Shown one piece after another: positions 35,427-43,390 of a stretch of 64,000 nt of DNA. The stretch comes from Streptomyces sp. V2I9 (GTDB lineage Bacteria > Actinomycetota > Actinomycetes > Streptomycetales > Streptomycetaceae). The stretch covers positions 434,001 to 498,000 of the forward strand of contig NZ_JAUSZJ010000002.1 of assembly GCF_030817475.1 (NCBI RefSeq), written 5' to 3'. Every line of letters begins with the position of its first letter. Positions within the stretch are counted from its first letter, which is position 1. The notes under the pieces were generated by a model. That model saw only the letters and a program-made list of their open reading frames with translations. It made no database searches and had not been told where the DNA came from. The position numbers and the translations under genes were made by a program.

Positions 35427-36104
35427 ATGGAGACCGCACGAAGCGCCGAGCGACAGCGGACCGCGGCCGAGAGCCGTCGCCGCGAGTTGCTGGAAGCGGC
35501 GGACCGGGTGGTGCTCAGGGACGGACCGCAGGCCTCGATGAACGCCATCGCCGCCGAGGCCGGGATCACCAAGCCCATCCTCTACCGCCACTTCGGGGAC
35601 AAGGGCGGCCTCTACCGCGCGCTGGCCGCCCGCCACACCGACGCGCTGCTCAGCGCCCTGCGGGCCGCCCTGGACGCGCCCGCCGACCGGCGCCGGCGGG
35701 TGGAGTCCACGCTCGACACCTACCTCGCCGCGATCGAGGCCCGCCCCCAGGTCTACCGCTTCCTCATGCACCCCTCCGACGGGTCGGCCGACGCCTCCCC
35801 CGCCGACACCTCCCCCGCCCCCGCCGAGCAGGGCTTCGACGTGGGCCGGCACTCCGCCCCGCTGCTGCGCCGCCTCGGCGAGGAGCTGGGCCAGGTGATC
35901 GCCGAACGGGTCGACCTGGGCCCGGACAGCGAGCAGACGGCCCGCATCTGGGGCCACGGGATCGTCGGCATGATGCACGCGGCGGGCGACTGGTGGCTCG
36001 GCGACCGGCCCTGCGCCCGCGAACAGCTGGTCGGAGCCCTGGCGGATCTGTTGTGGGGCAGGCTCGCGGCGGCGGGCGACCTCAAGGACGGCCCGGGGTT
36101 CTGA
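35427..36104 (+). CDS. TetR family regulator
   Basis: A 225-residue regulator with an N-terminal TetR helix-turn-helix (LLEAADRVVLRDG ... MNAIAAEAGITKPILYRHFGDKGGLYRA at about residues 25-72) and a ligand-binding C-terminal domain broken by an Ala/Pro/Ser-rich linker near 122-135. Its neighbour is the acyl-CoA dehydrogenase across a palindromic site, so an acyl-CoA or fatty acid is the expected ligand. The longer frame upstream crosses the operator; ATG 35427 has GGGAGAGG. Confidence 0.9.
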   Translation: METARSAERQRTAAESRRRELLEAADRVVLRDGPQASMNAIAAEAGITKPILYRHFGDKGGLYRALAARHTDALLSALRAALDAPADRRRRVESTLDTYLAAIEARPQVYRFLMHPSDGSADASPADTSPAPAEQGFDVGRHSAPLLRRLGEELGQVIAERVDLGPDSEQTARIWGHGIVGMMHAAGDWWLGDRPCAREQLVGALADLLWGRLAAAGDLKDGPGF

Positions 36105-36117
36105 CACCCCGGACGCA

Positions 36118-36156
36118 CCGGACGCGCCCGGCCGCGGGGCGGTCGGGCGCGTCCGG
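36118..36156. terminator. hairpin between convergent genes
   Basis: Perfect 13-bp stem (36118-36130 with 36144-36156) and 13-base loop, between the TetR gene and the convergent peptide deformylase gene. Confidence 0.6.
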
Positions 36157-36193
36157 CGTCTGCGGCCCTCGCCGACCCCGGCGGGTACGGCTT

Positions 36194-36742
36194 CTACGTG
36201 CTCCTGCGCGCCCAGGGCGCCTTGCGCGCCGCCCGCAGCGCCCTGCTGCGCCGCAGTCCGGTCAGCCGGTCGGTGTAGACGGTGCCCGCGAGATGGTCGC
36301 ACTCGTGCTGGAGGCACCGGGCGAACCATCCCGTCCCGGCGATCCGGACCGGCTCACCGGTCATCGTCAGCCCCTCGACGACGGCGTGGTCGAAGCGTTC
36401 CGTGCCCGCTTCCAGACCCGGAAGTGACAGACAGCCCTCCGGTCCGCGTACGGTGAGTCCGTCCGCCTCGACCAGTTCGGGATTGACCACGTGTCCCAGA
36501 TGGCGGACATCGTCGTCGTCCGGACAGTCGTAGACGAACACCTTGAGCGGGACGCCGATCTGATTGGCGGCGAGCCCGACACCCTGTGCGGCGTACATCG
36601 TGGCGAACATGTCCTCGACCAGCCGCGCCAGCGACGGGCCGAAATCCGTGACGTCCTCACAGGCGCGGTGGAGCAACGGGTCGCCGAGCAGACTCATCTC
36701 CCGGACGAGTCCGGAACTGCCGGGGATCGGGCGGTTTCGCAT
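36194..36742 (-). CDS. def: peptide deformylase
   Basis: A 182-residue enzyme that removes the formyl group from nascent N-termini. All three metal motifs are intact: GVGLAANQIG at residues 54-63, EGCLSLPG with metal Cys 104, and QHECDHLAG with His 146, Glu 147 and His 150. The N-terminus (MRNRPIPGSSGLVREMSLLGD) is typical of one Streptomyces paralogue; the ATG at 36697 with GGGAG before it is a possible shorter start. An Arg/Ala-rich tail ends the protein. Streptomyces carry several deformylases, so this is likely not the only one. It is divergent from murT. Confidence 0.92.
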   Translation of the reverse strand: MRNRPIPGSSGLVREMSLLGDPLLHRACEDVTDFGPSLARLVEDMFATMYAAQGVGLAANQIGVPLKVFVYDCPDDDDVRHLGHVVNPELVEADGLTVRGPEGCLSLPGLEAGTERFDHAVVEGLTMTGEPVRIAGTGWFARCLQHECDHLAGTVYTDRLTGLRRSRALRAARKAPWARRST

Positions 36743-36856
36743 GGCGGCAAGCGTACGTTCCGCCGGCACCGGGGAGTTCCCCCGGTGCCGCGGTGCGGCC
36801 CTCGCGCCGGACATCGATAGGCTGGGCGCGGACCGATGCAAGGAGGATCTAGGACG

Positions 36857-38095
36857 ATGGCAGGCAACACGGAGCCGTTGTCGCCGCGGGCCAAACTGGC
36901 CGTGACGGCGGGCAAGGCCGCGGCGGCGGTGTCACGCGCCGCGGGGCGGGGCAGCGGATCGGTGATCGGCGGCCGGGTGGCGCTCAAGCTCGACCCCGAC
37001 CTGCTGGGGCGGCTGGCGCAGCACCTGGACGTGATCCTCGTGTCGGCGACGAACGGCAAGACGACCACCACGCGGCTGATCGCCGAGGCGCTGCGGGCCA
37101 CCGGGCCCGTCGTGTCCAACGCGCTCGGCGCGAACATGCCCGCGGGCATCACCTCGGCGCTGGCCGGCGGCTCGGACGCGAAGTTCGGCGTGATCGAGGT
37201 CGACGAGAAGTACCTGGCGGGGGTCGCCCGCGACACCACCCCCAAGGCGATCGCCCTGCTCAACCTCTCCCGCGACCAGCTGGACCGCGCGGCGGAGACC
37301 CGGATGATGGCCGAGCACTGGCGCGAGGGCCTGTCGGGCTCGAAGGCCGTGGTCATCGCCAACGCGGACGACCCGCTGGTCGTCTGGGCGGCCTCCTCCT
37401 CGCCCAACGTGGTGTGGGTGGCGGCCGGTCAGGCGTGGAAGGACGACGCCTGGTCCTGCCCGTCCTGCGGCGGTGTGATGCAGCGCCCCGGCGACGACTG
37501 GTTCTGCGGGCAGTGCGGCTTCCGCCGCCCCGCCCCGAGCTGGGCGCTGAACGGCGACTACGTCCTGGACCCGCACGGTTCGGCGTGGCCGATCCACCTC
37601 CAGCTGCCGGGCCGGGCGAACAAGGCGAACGCCGCGACGTCGGCCGCCGTGGCCGCCGTCTTCGGGGTACCGCCGCAGGTCGCCCTGGAGCGGATGTACC
37701 AGGTGCAGGCGGTGGCCGGACGCTACGACGTCGTCACCTTCCAGAACCGTGAGCTGCGCCTGCTGCTGGCGAAGAACCCGGCCGGCTGGCTGGAGACGTT
37801 CTCGCTGATCGATCCGCCGCCCACGCCGGTGATCCTCTCGGTCAACGCGCGCGGCGCGGACGGCACGGACACCTCGTGGCTGTGGGACGTGGACTACACC
37901 CAGCTGGCGGGCCACCCGATCTTCGTGCTCGGCGACCGGAAGCTGGACCTCGCGGTCCGCCTCGAAGTGGCCGGTCTCGACTTCCGGGTCTGCGAGACGC
38001 TCGACGAGGCCGTGCAGTACGCCCCGCCCGGCCGTATCGAGGTCATCGCCAACTACACCGCCTTCCAGGATCTGCGCCGTCGTGTCGGCAACTGA
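36857..38095 (+). CDS. murT: lipid II isoglutaminyl synthase subunit MurT
   Basis: A 412-residue Mur ligase-like subunit that, with GatD, amidates D-Glu of the peptidoglycan stem to D-isoglutamine using ATP and glutamine. The P-loop ATNGKTTTTRL is near residue 64. A zinc-ribbon insert with CPSCGG near 201 and CGQCGF near 216 is the diagnostic MurT feature, and the C-terminal DUF1727 domain follows. AGGAGG at 36841-36846 precedes the ATG. gatD follows after 34 bases. Confidence 0.95.
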   Translation: MAGNTEPLSPRAKLAVTAGKAAAAVSRAAGRGSGSVIGGRVALKLDPDLLGRLAQHLDVILVSATNGKTTTTRLIAEALRATGPVVSNALGANMPAGITSALAGGSDAKFGVIEVDEKYLAGVARDTTPKAIALLNLSRDQLDRAAETRMMAEHWREGLSGSKAVVIANADDPLVVWAASSSPNVVWVAAGQAWKDDAWSCPSCGGVMQRPGDDWFCGQCGFRRPAPSWALNGDYVLDPHGSAWPIHLQLPGRANKANAATSAAVAAVFGVPPQVALERMYQVQAVAGRYDVVTFQNRELRLLLAKNPAGWLETFSLIDPPPTPVILSVNARGADGTDTSWLWDVDYTQLAGHPIFVLGDRKLDLAVRLEVAGLDFRVCETLDEAVQYAPPGRIEVIANYTAFQDLRRRVGN

Positions 38096-38129
38096 CCCCG
38101 GCCCCGGCCACCTCCGGAGAGGACGAAGC

Positions 38130-38858
38130 ATGAGCAACAACGGTCTGCGTCTGGTCTGGGTCTACCCCGACCTCCTCAGCACCTACGGCGACCAGGGCAA
38201 CGCGCTGGTCGTGGAGCGGCGGGCCCGGCAGCGCGGTCTGGACGTGCAGCGCGTGGACGTGCGCAGCGACCAGCCGGTGCCGACGTCCGGCGACATCTAT
38301 CTGATCGGCGGCGGCGAGGACCGGCCGCAGCGCCTCGCGGCCGAGCGGCTGCGCCGGGACGGCGGGCTCAGCCGGGCCGCCTCCAACGGCGCGATCATCT
38401 TCTCGGTCTGCGCGGGCTACCAGATCCTCGGCCACGAGTTCATCAACGACCTCGGTGAGCGTGAGCAGGGCCTCGGTCTGCTCGACGTGGTCTCCACCCG
38501 CGGCGAGGGCGCGCGGTGCGTCGGCGACGTCCTGGCGGACATCGACCCGCAGCTCGGACTGGAGCCGCTGACCGGTTTCGAGAACCACCAGGGCGTCACC
38601 CACCTGGGACCGACGGCGCGCCCGTTCGCGCGGGTGCGGTTCGGCCGGGGCAACGGCACCGGGGACGGCACGGAGGGGGCGTACAACGACACGGTCTTCG
38701 GGACGTACATGCACGGCCCGGTACTGGCGCGCAACCCGCAGATCGCCGACCTGCTGCTGAAGCTGGCCCTCGACGTGAACGCGCTGCCGCCCACCGACGA
38801 CCGCTGGTACGAGGCGCTGCGCGCCGAGCGGATCGCGGCGGCCACACAGCCCGCCTGA
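38130..38858 (+). CDS. gatD: lipid II isoglutaminyl synthase glutaminase subunit GatD
   Basis: A 242-residue class I glutamine amidotransferase of the CobB/CobQ type that makes ammonia for MurT. The nucleophile Cys is near residue 94 in FSVCAGYQILG, and the catalytic His is near 192 in TYMHGPVL. An IYLIGGGEDRPQ loop lies earlier. The start at 38130 follows GGAGAGG. It is the second gene of the murT-gatD operon. Confidence 0.95.
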   Translation: MSNNGLRLVWVYPDLLSTYGDQGNALVVERRARQRGLDVQRVDVRSDQPVPTSGDIYLIGGGEDRPQRLAAERLRRDGGLSRAASNGAIIFSVCAGYQILGHEFINDLGEREQGLGLLDVVSTRGEGARCVGDVLADIDPQLGLEPLTGFENHQGVTHLGPTARPFARVRFGRGNGTGDGTEGAYNDTVFGTYMHGPVLARNPQIADLLLKLALDVNALPPTDDRWYEALRAERIAAATQPA

Positions 38859-39036
38859 TGAGGCGTTTTCCGCTCTCCTGAGCGGTGTCCGCCTGAGACG
38901 TTCCGCGCTCGGTCGAGCGGAGTCCAGCAGGCGGACGGCCGGTTCGGTCCCGCCACCCTGCGCCGGTAGGGTGGCGGGGATCCAGCCGGACGACGTGGTC
39001 CGGTCGTCGACTAAACGTTGCAAAGGTTCTCGGGCC

Positions 39037-40062
39037 ATGCGCATTGGTGTACTCACCTCCGGCGGCGACTGCCCCGGCCTCAACGCCGTCATCCGTTCCG
39101 TCGTCCATCGCGCGGTGGTGGACCACGGCGACGAGGTCATCGGATTCCACGACGGCTGGAAGGGCCTGCTGGAGTGCGACTACCGCAAGCTCGACCTCGA
39201 CGCGGTGGGCGGCATCCTGGCCCGTGGCGGTACGATCCTCGGCTCCTCCCGGGTCCAGCCGGCGCATCTGCGTGACGGGGTCGAGCGCGCCCGCGGCCAT
39301 GTCGCGGACCTCGGTCTCGACGCCATCATCCCGATCGGCGGCGAGGGCACCCTCAAGGCCGCCCACCTCCTCTCCGAGGCGGGGCTCCCGATCGTCGGTG
39401 TCCCCAAGACCATCGACAACGACATCGCCTCCACCGACGTCACCTTCGGCTTCGACACCGCCGTGGGCGTCGCCACCGAGGCGCTGGACCGGCTGAAGAC
39501 CACCGCCGAGTCGCACCAGCGGGTGCTGATCGTCGAGGTCATGGGCCGTCACACCGGCTGGATCGCGCTGCACTCCGGGATGGCCGCCGGAGCCCACGCC
39601 ATCGTGGTGCCCGAGCGCCCCTTCGACATCGACGAGCTGACCGAGCTGGTCGGCAAGCGTTTCTCGGCGGGCAAGAAGTTCGCCATCGTGGTGGTCGCCG
39701 AGGGCGCCAAGCCCCGCGAGGGCTCCATGCAGTTCGAGCAGGGCGTCAAGGACATCTACGGCCACGAGCGGTTCGCCGGGGTGGCGACCCAGCTCTCCGG
39801 CGAACTGGAGCAGCGGCTCGGCAAGGAGGCCCGCCCGGTCATACTCGGCCACGTCCAGCGCGGTGGCACGCCGACCGCGTACGACCGGGTCCTGGCGACC
39901 CGGTTCGGCTGGCACGCGGTGGAGGCGGCGCACCGGAGCGAGTTCGGGATGCTGACCGCGCTGCGCGGCACCGACATCGTGATGGTGCCGCTGGCGGAGG
40001 CGGTCGAGACGCTGAAGACGGTCCCGGCCGACCGGTACGCCGAGGCGGAGTGCGTGCTCTAG
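39037..40062 (+). CDS. pfkA: 6-phosphofructokinase
   Basis: A 341-residue phosphofructokinase of glycolysis. The nucleotide motif GVLTSGGDCPGLN is at the N-terminus, and the catalytic block is PKTIDNDI with GFDTAVG. The substrate-specificity positions read GGEGT (Gly, as in ATP enzymes) and PKTIDND (Lys, as in PPi enzymes), the mixed pattern of the actinomycete group III PFKs that use ATP. AAAGG precedes the ATG. A perfect terminator follows. Confidence 0.93.
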   Translation: MRIGVLTSGGDCPGLNAVIRSVVHRAVVDHGDEVIGFHDGWKGLLECDYRKLDLDAVGGILARGGTILGSSRVQPAHLRDGVERARGHVADLGLDAIIPIGGEGTLKAAHLLSEAGLPIVGVPKTIDNDIASTDVTFGFDTAVGVATEALDRLKTTAESHQRVLIVEVMGRHTGWIALHSGMAAGAHAIVVPERPFDIDELTELVGKRFSAGKKFAIVVVAEGAKPREGSMQFEQGVKDIYGHERFAGVATQLSGELEQRLGKEARPVILGHVQRGGTPTAYDRVLATRFGWHAVEAAHRSEFGMLTALRGTDIVMVPLAEAVETLKTVPADRYAEAECVL

Positions 40063-40077
40063 GGACACGTCGTTCCA

Positions 40078-40115
40078 GAACTGCCCCCGGCCGCGACCGC
40101 TGCCGGGGGCAGTTC
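40078..40115 (+). terminator. pfkA terminator
   Basis: Perfect 14-bp stem (40078-40091 with 40102-40115) and ten-base loop followed by TACTCT, 16 bases after the pfkA stop. Confidence 0.8.
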
Positions 40116-40173
40116 TACTCTGGACCGGACAACCGGCACGAAACGGGGACACGTCCCCAGCGGGAGCGAACTG

Positions 40174-41124
40174 ATGGATCACAGCGGGCACGGCATGAAC
40201 ATGGATCTGCCGCCGTTCACGCTGGGACGGGGGCTGGAGCTCTCCGTCGACCCGTTCTTCCTGACCGGCTGCCTCCTGGCGCTCGCCCTGTACGGGTACG
40301 GCGTGGTGCGGCTGCGCCGGCGCGGGGACGGCTGGCCGGTGAACCGGATCGTGTTCTTCACCGTGGGCGTGCTGAGCATCGCGCTGGTGATGTGCACCAA
40401 GCTCAACGACTACGGCATGGTCATGTTCAGCGTGCACATGGTGCAGCACATGGTGATCAGCATGCTGTCGCCGATCCTGCTGCTGCTGGGCGCGCCGGTG
40501 ACGCTGGCGCTGCGCGCGCTGCCGCCGGCCGGCCGGGGGCGGACCGGGCCGCGCGAGTTGCTGCTGAAGCTGCTGCACAGCCGGTACATGAAGATCATCA
40601 CGCACCCGGTGTTCACGATCCCGCTGTTCATCGCGAGCCTGTACGCGCTGTACTTCACCCCGATCTTCGACTTCCTGATGGGCTCCAAGCCCGGCCACAT
40701 CGGGATGATGGTGCACTTCCTGGCGGTCGGCCTGGTCTTCTTCTGGCCGATCATGGGGGTGGACCCGGGTCCGCACCGGCCCGGCTACCTGATGCGGATG
40801 CTGGAGCTGTTCGCCGGGATGCCGTTCCACGCCTTCTTCGGGATCGCGCTGATGATGGCGTCGACGCCGATGGTGAAGACGTACCGGAACCCGCCCGCCT
40901 CGCTGGGCATCGACGCCCTGAGCGACCAGAACTGGGCGGGGGGCATCGCGTGGGCGTTCAGCGAGATCCCCTCCGTGCTGGTGCTCATCGCGCTGGTCTA
41001 CCAGTGGTACAACTCCGAGCAGCGCGTCGCCCGGCGCACGGACCGGGCCGCCGACCGCGACGGCGACAAGGAGCTGGAGGCGTACAACGCCTATCTCGCC
41101 TCTTTGCAGGCACGCGGGCAGTAG
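40174..41124 (+). CDS. cytochrome c oxidase assembly protein CtaG-like
   Basis: A 316-residue membrane protein of the caa3 CtaG family, with about seven helices. The N-terminus begins MDHSGHGMNMDLPPF, a His/Met-rich stretch suited to copper. The core includes HMVQHMVISMLSPILLLLGAP and a second His-rich loop PGPHRPGYL. Members help deliver copper to cytochrome oxidase or move copper. A short charged tail (DRAADRDGDKELEAYNAYL) ends it. The next gene is a tiny membrane protein. Confidence 0.9.
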   Translation: MDHSGHGMNMDLPPFTLGRGLELSVDPFFLTGCLLALALYGYGVVRLRRRGDGWPVNRIVFFTVGVLSIALVMCTKLNDYGMVMFSVHMVQHMVISMLSPILLLLGAPVTLALRALPPAGRGRTGPRELLLKLLHSRYMKIITHPVFTIPLFIASLYALYFTPIFDFLMGSKPGHIGMMVHFLAVGLVFFWPIMGVDPGPHRPGYLMRMLELFAGMPFHAFFGIALMMASTPMVKTYRNPPASLGIDALSDQNWAGGIAWAFSEIPSVLVLIALVYQWYNSEQRVARRTDRAADRDGDKELEAYNAYLASLQARGQ

Positions 41125-41190
41125 CGCGGCGGGCGCGTACGGGGCGACCATGGGGGGAACGGCCGCGCGGCCGACGAGGAGCGTGCGCGC

Positions 41191-41349
41191 ATGTCCGGAT
41201 CGACGAAGACCATGGGATACCTGACCGTCGGGGCGCTGGTCGCGGTGACCGCGTACACGGTGGCGCTGGGAAGCAGCGGCTGGCTGTGGTTCGGCTGGGT
41301 GGTGCTGGGCCTGTGCACCCTCGGCATGCTGGCCACCCGCGACACCTGA
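41191..41349 (+). CDS. 52-residue membrane protein
   Basis: A small protein of two closely spaced hydrophobic segments (about residues 9-26 and 29-46) and short ends, MSGSTKTMGYL and ATRDT. The ATG at 41191 follows GACGAGGAGC, which is a fair ribosome site. Coding statistics look real, and short membrane proteins of this kind often follow CtaG-like genes in Streptomyces. No function is known. It is 66 bases after the ctaG-like stop and probably cotranscribed. Confidence 0.75.
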   Translation: MSGSTKTMGYLTVGALVAVTAYTVALGSSGWLWFGWVVLGLCTLGMLATRDT

Positions 41350-41421
41350 GCGCCGCGGCGGGTGACCACGCCTGACGGGCTCCGGGGCGGGTACGAGGCG
41401 GAGAACCGGTTCACTGCGGTC

Positions 41422-41471
41422 ACACGGCGGTACCGGGGGCCTACGCTGTTGATCCCCCGGTACCACCGTGT
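41422..41471. promoter_or_regulatory. 18-bp inverted repeat before plsC-like gene
   Basis: Arms of 18 bases (41422-41439 and 41454-41471) match except for one C-A position, around a 14-base centre; the inner 11 bases (GGTACCGGGGG) are perfect. It is about 55 bases before the acyltransferase start. Either an operator or a leader hairpin; no regulator gene is adjacent. Confidence 0.5.
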
Positions 41472-41525
41472 CGGGGTGACCGCGCGGTCCCGAGTCGGCC
41501 CGGCAGAGCGAGGTGCGCCCTCAAG

Positions 41526-42242
41526 GTGTTCTACTACGTCCTGAAATACATCGTGCTGGGCCCCGTACTGCGGCTGCTGTTCCGCCCCCGTATCGAGGGC
41601 CTGGAGAACATTCCGGAGGACGGCGCGGCGATCGTCGCGGGCAACCACCTCTCGTTCTCCGACCATTTCCTGATGCCGGCGATCCTGAAGCGCCGTATCA
41701 CCTTCCTGGCGAAGGCCGAGTACTTCACGGGCCCCGGCCTCAAGGGCCGGCTGACCGCCTACTTCTTTCGCAGCGCGGGCCAGATCCCGGTGGACCGGTC
41801 CGGGAAGGACGCGGGACAGGCGGCCATCCGCGAGGGGCTCGGTGTGCTGGGCAAGGGCGAGCTGCTGGGGATCTACCCGGAGGGCACCCGCTCGCACGAC
41901 GGCCGGCTCTACAAGGGCAAGGTCGGGGTCGCGGTCATGGCGATCACCGCGGGCGTGCCGGTGATCCCCTGCGCCATGGTCGGAACCTTCGAGATCCAGC
42001 CGCCCGGCCAGGTCGTGCCGAAGATCAAGCGGGTAGCGATCCGGTTCGGCGAACCGCTGGACTTCTCCCGCTACGCGGGCATGGAGAACCGGAAGGCGGC
42101 GATCCGGGCCGTCACGGACGAGATCATGTACGCGATCCTCGAACTCTCCGGTCAGGAGTACGTGGACGAGTACGCGGCCAAGGTGAAGGCGGCCGAGCAG
42201 GAGAGCGCGCCGCCGAGGAAGTTCCCGAAGCTGCGACGCTGA
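41526..42242 (+). CDS. PlsC-type lysophospholipid acyltransferase
   Basis: A 238-residue enzyme of the 1-acyl-glycerol-3-phosphate acyltransferase family, making phosphatidic acid or acylating another lysolipid at the membrane. The HX4D motif is NHLSFSDH near residues 41-48, the acyl-acceptor motif EGTRSHDG is near 119, and a VPVIPCAMVGTFE block follows. The first 18 residues (MFYYVLKYIVLGPVLRLL) form a membrane anchor. GTG start. Confidence 0.92.
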   Translation: MFYYVLKYIVLGPVLRLLFRPRIEGLENIPEDGAAIVAGNHLSFSDHFLMPAILKRRITFLAKAEYFTGPGLKGRLTAYFFRSAGQIPVDRSGKDAGQAAIREGLGVLGKGELLGIYPEGTRSHDGRLYKGKVGVAVMAITAGVPVIPCAMVGTFEIQPPGQVVPKIKRVAIRFGEPLDFSRYAGMENRKAAIRAVTDEIMYAILELSGQEYVDEYAAKVKAAEQESAPPRKFPKLRR

Positions 42243-42306
42243 GCGCGAATTCGCCCCTGGCGGAGCGGCCTCGTCCCGGCGGGCGCACTCCCCTAACGTC
42301 CCTCCC

Positions 42307-43359
42307 ATGAGCAAGGGACACGCATGGGTACTGGGAGCGACAGGGCAGATCGGGCGGGCCGCGGTGCGGGCGCTGGCCGAGGACGGCTGGGAGGTCACCG
42401 CGGCCTCGCGGGGCGGTGGCCGGGACGCGGGATGGGACTTCGGAGTGCGCGCGGTGGCGCTCGACCGGGACGAGGAGGGGGCGCTGGGGAAGGCGCTGGG
42501 CGACGGCTGTGACGTGCTGGTCGACATGGTGGCGTTCGGCGGGGCGCACGCCCGGCAGCTGACGGGGCTGTCCGGCCGGATCGGGTCCGCCGTCGTGATC
42601 TCCAGCGGTGCGGTGTACGAGGACGACCGGGGCCGCAGCTTCGACACCCAGGCGGCGAGCGACGGCTTCCCCCGCTATCCGGTGCCGCTGCCGGAGACCC
42701 AGCGCACGGTGGCGCCGGGGGACGCCACGTACGGGACGCGGAAGGTCCTGCTGGAGCGGGATCTGCTGGCGGCGGGTGGGGACCTGCCGGTGACGCTGCT
42801 GCGCGCGGGCGCGGTCCACGGTCCGCATTGCCGCACACCGCGTGAGCTGTACGTGGTGAAGCGGCTGCTCGACGGGCGGCGGCGCCGGGTGTTCGCGTAC
42901 CGCGGGGAGAGCCGTTTCCATCCGGTCCATGTGTCCAACGCGGCGGAGCTGATCCGGCTGGCCGCCGGGAGGCCGGGATCCCGTGTGCTGAACGCGGCGG
43001 ATCCCGAGGCCCCCACGGTCGCGGAGATCGCGTCGGCGATCGATGACGTGCTGGGGCGGGAGACGGAGACGGTGCTGATCGACGGCGCTTCCCCACAGGG
43101 GCAGGTCGGGGTGACGCCGTGGAGCGGCGCCCACCCCGTGGTGTACGACATGACGGCGGCGGAGGAACAGCTCGGGTACCGCCCGGTGACCGGGTACGCG
43201 GAGTCGCTGCCGGAAACGGTCGCGTGGCTTTCCGGACAGCTGGCGGAGCGCGACTGGCGGGAGGCGTTCCCGAAGATGCTCGCCAACTACGGCGCATGGC
43301 TCTTCGACTACGCGGCGGAGGACGCCTGGCTGGAGGCGTACGACCGGGGCCGCCGTTGA
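42307..43359 (+). CDS. NAD-dependent epimerase/dehydratase family protein
   Basis: A 350-residue extended-SDR protein. The NAD motif GATGQIG is at residues 10-16. A DMVAFGG stretch follows a short beta strand, and an active-site-like YGTRK occurs near 143. The region RFHPVHVSNAAELI and NAADPEAPTVAEIA are typical of sugar-nucleotide epimerases and reductases. The substrate is unknown. No strong ribosome site is visible before the ATG. It ends convergent with the secreted peptidase gene. Confidence 0.85.
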   Translation: MSKGHAWVLGATGQIGRAAVRALAEDGWEVTAASRGGGRDAGWDFGVRAVALDRDEEGALGKALGDGCDVLVDMVAFGGAHARQLTGLSGRIGSAVVISSGAVYEDDRGRSFDTQAASDGFPRYPVPLPETQRTVAPGDATYGTRKVLLERDLLAAGGDLPVTLLRAGAVHGPHCRTPRELYVVKRLLDGRRRRVFAYRGESRFHPVHVSNAAELIRLAAGRPGSRVLNAADPEAPTVAEIASAIDDVLGRETETVLIDGASPQGQVGVTPWSGAHPVVYDMTAAEEQLGYRPVTGYAESLPETVAWLSGQLAERDWREAFPKMLANYGAWLFDYAAEDAWLEAYDRGRR

Positions 43360-43390
43360 GCAGCCCCGGCCGGACGCCTCCGCGGCCGGG

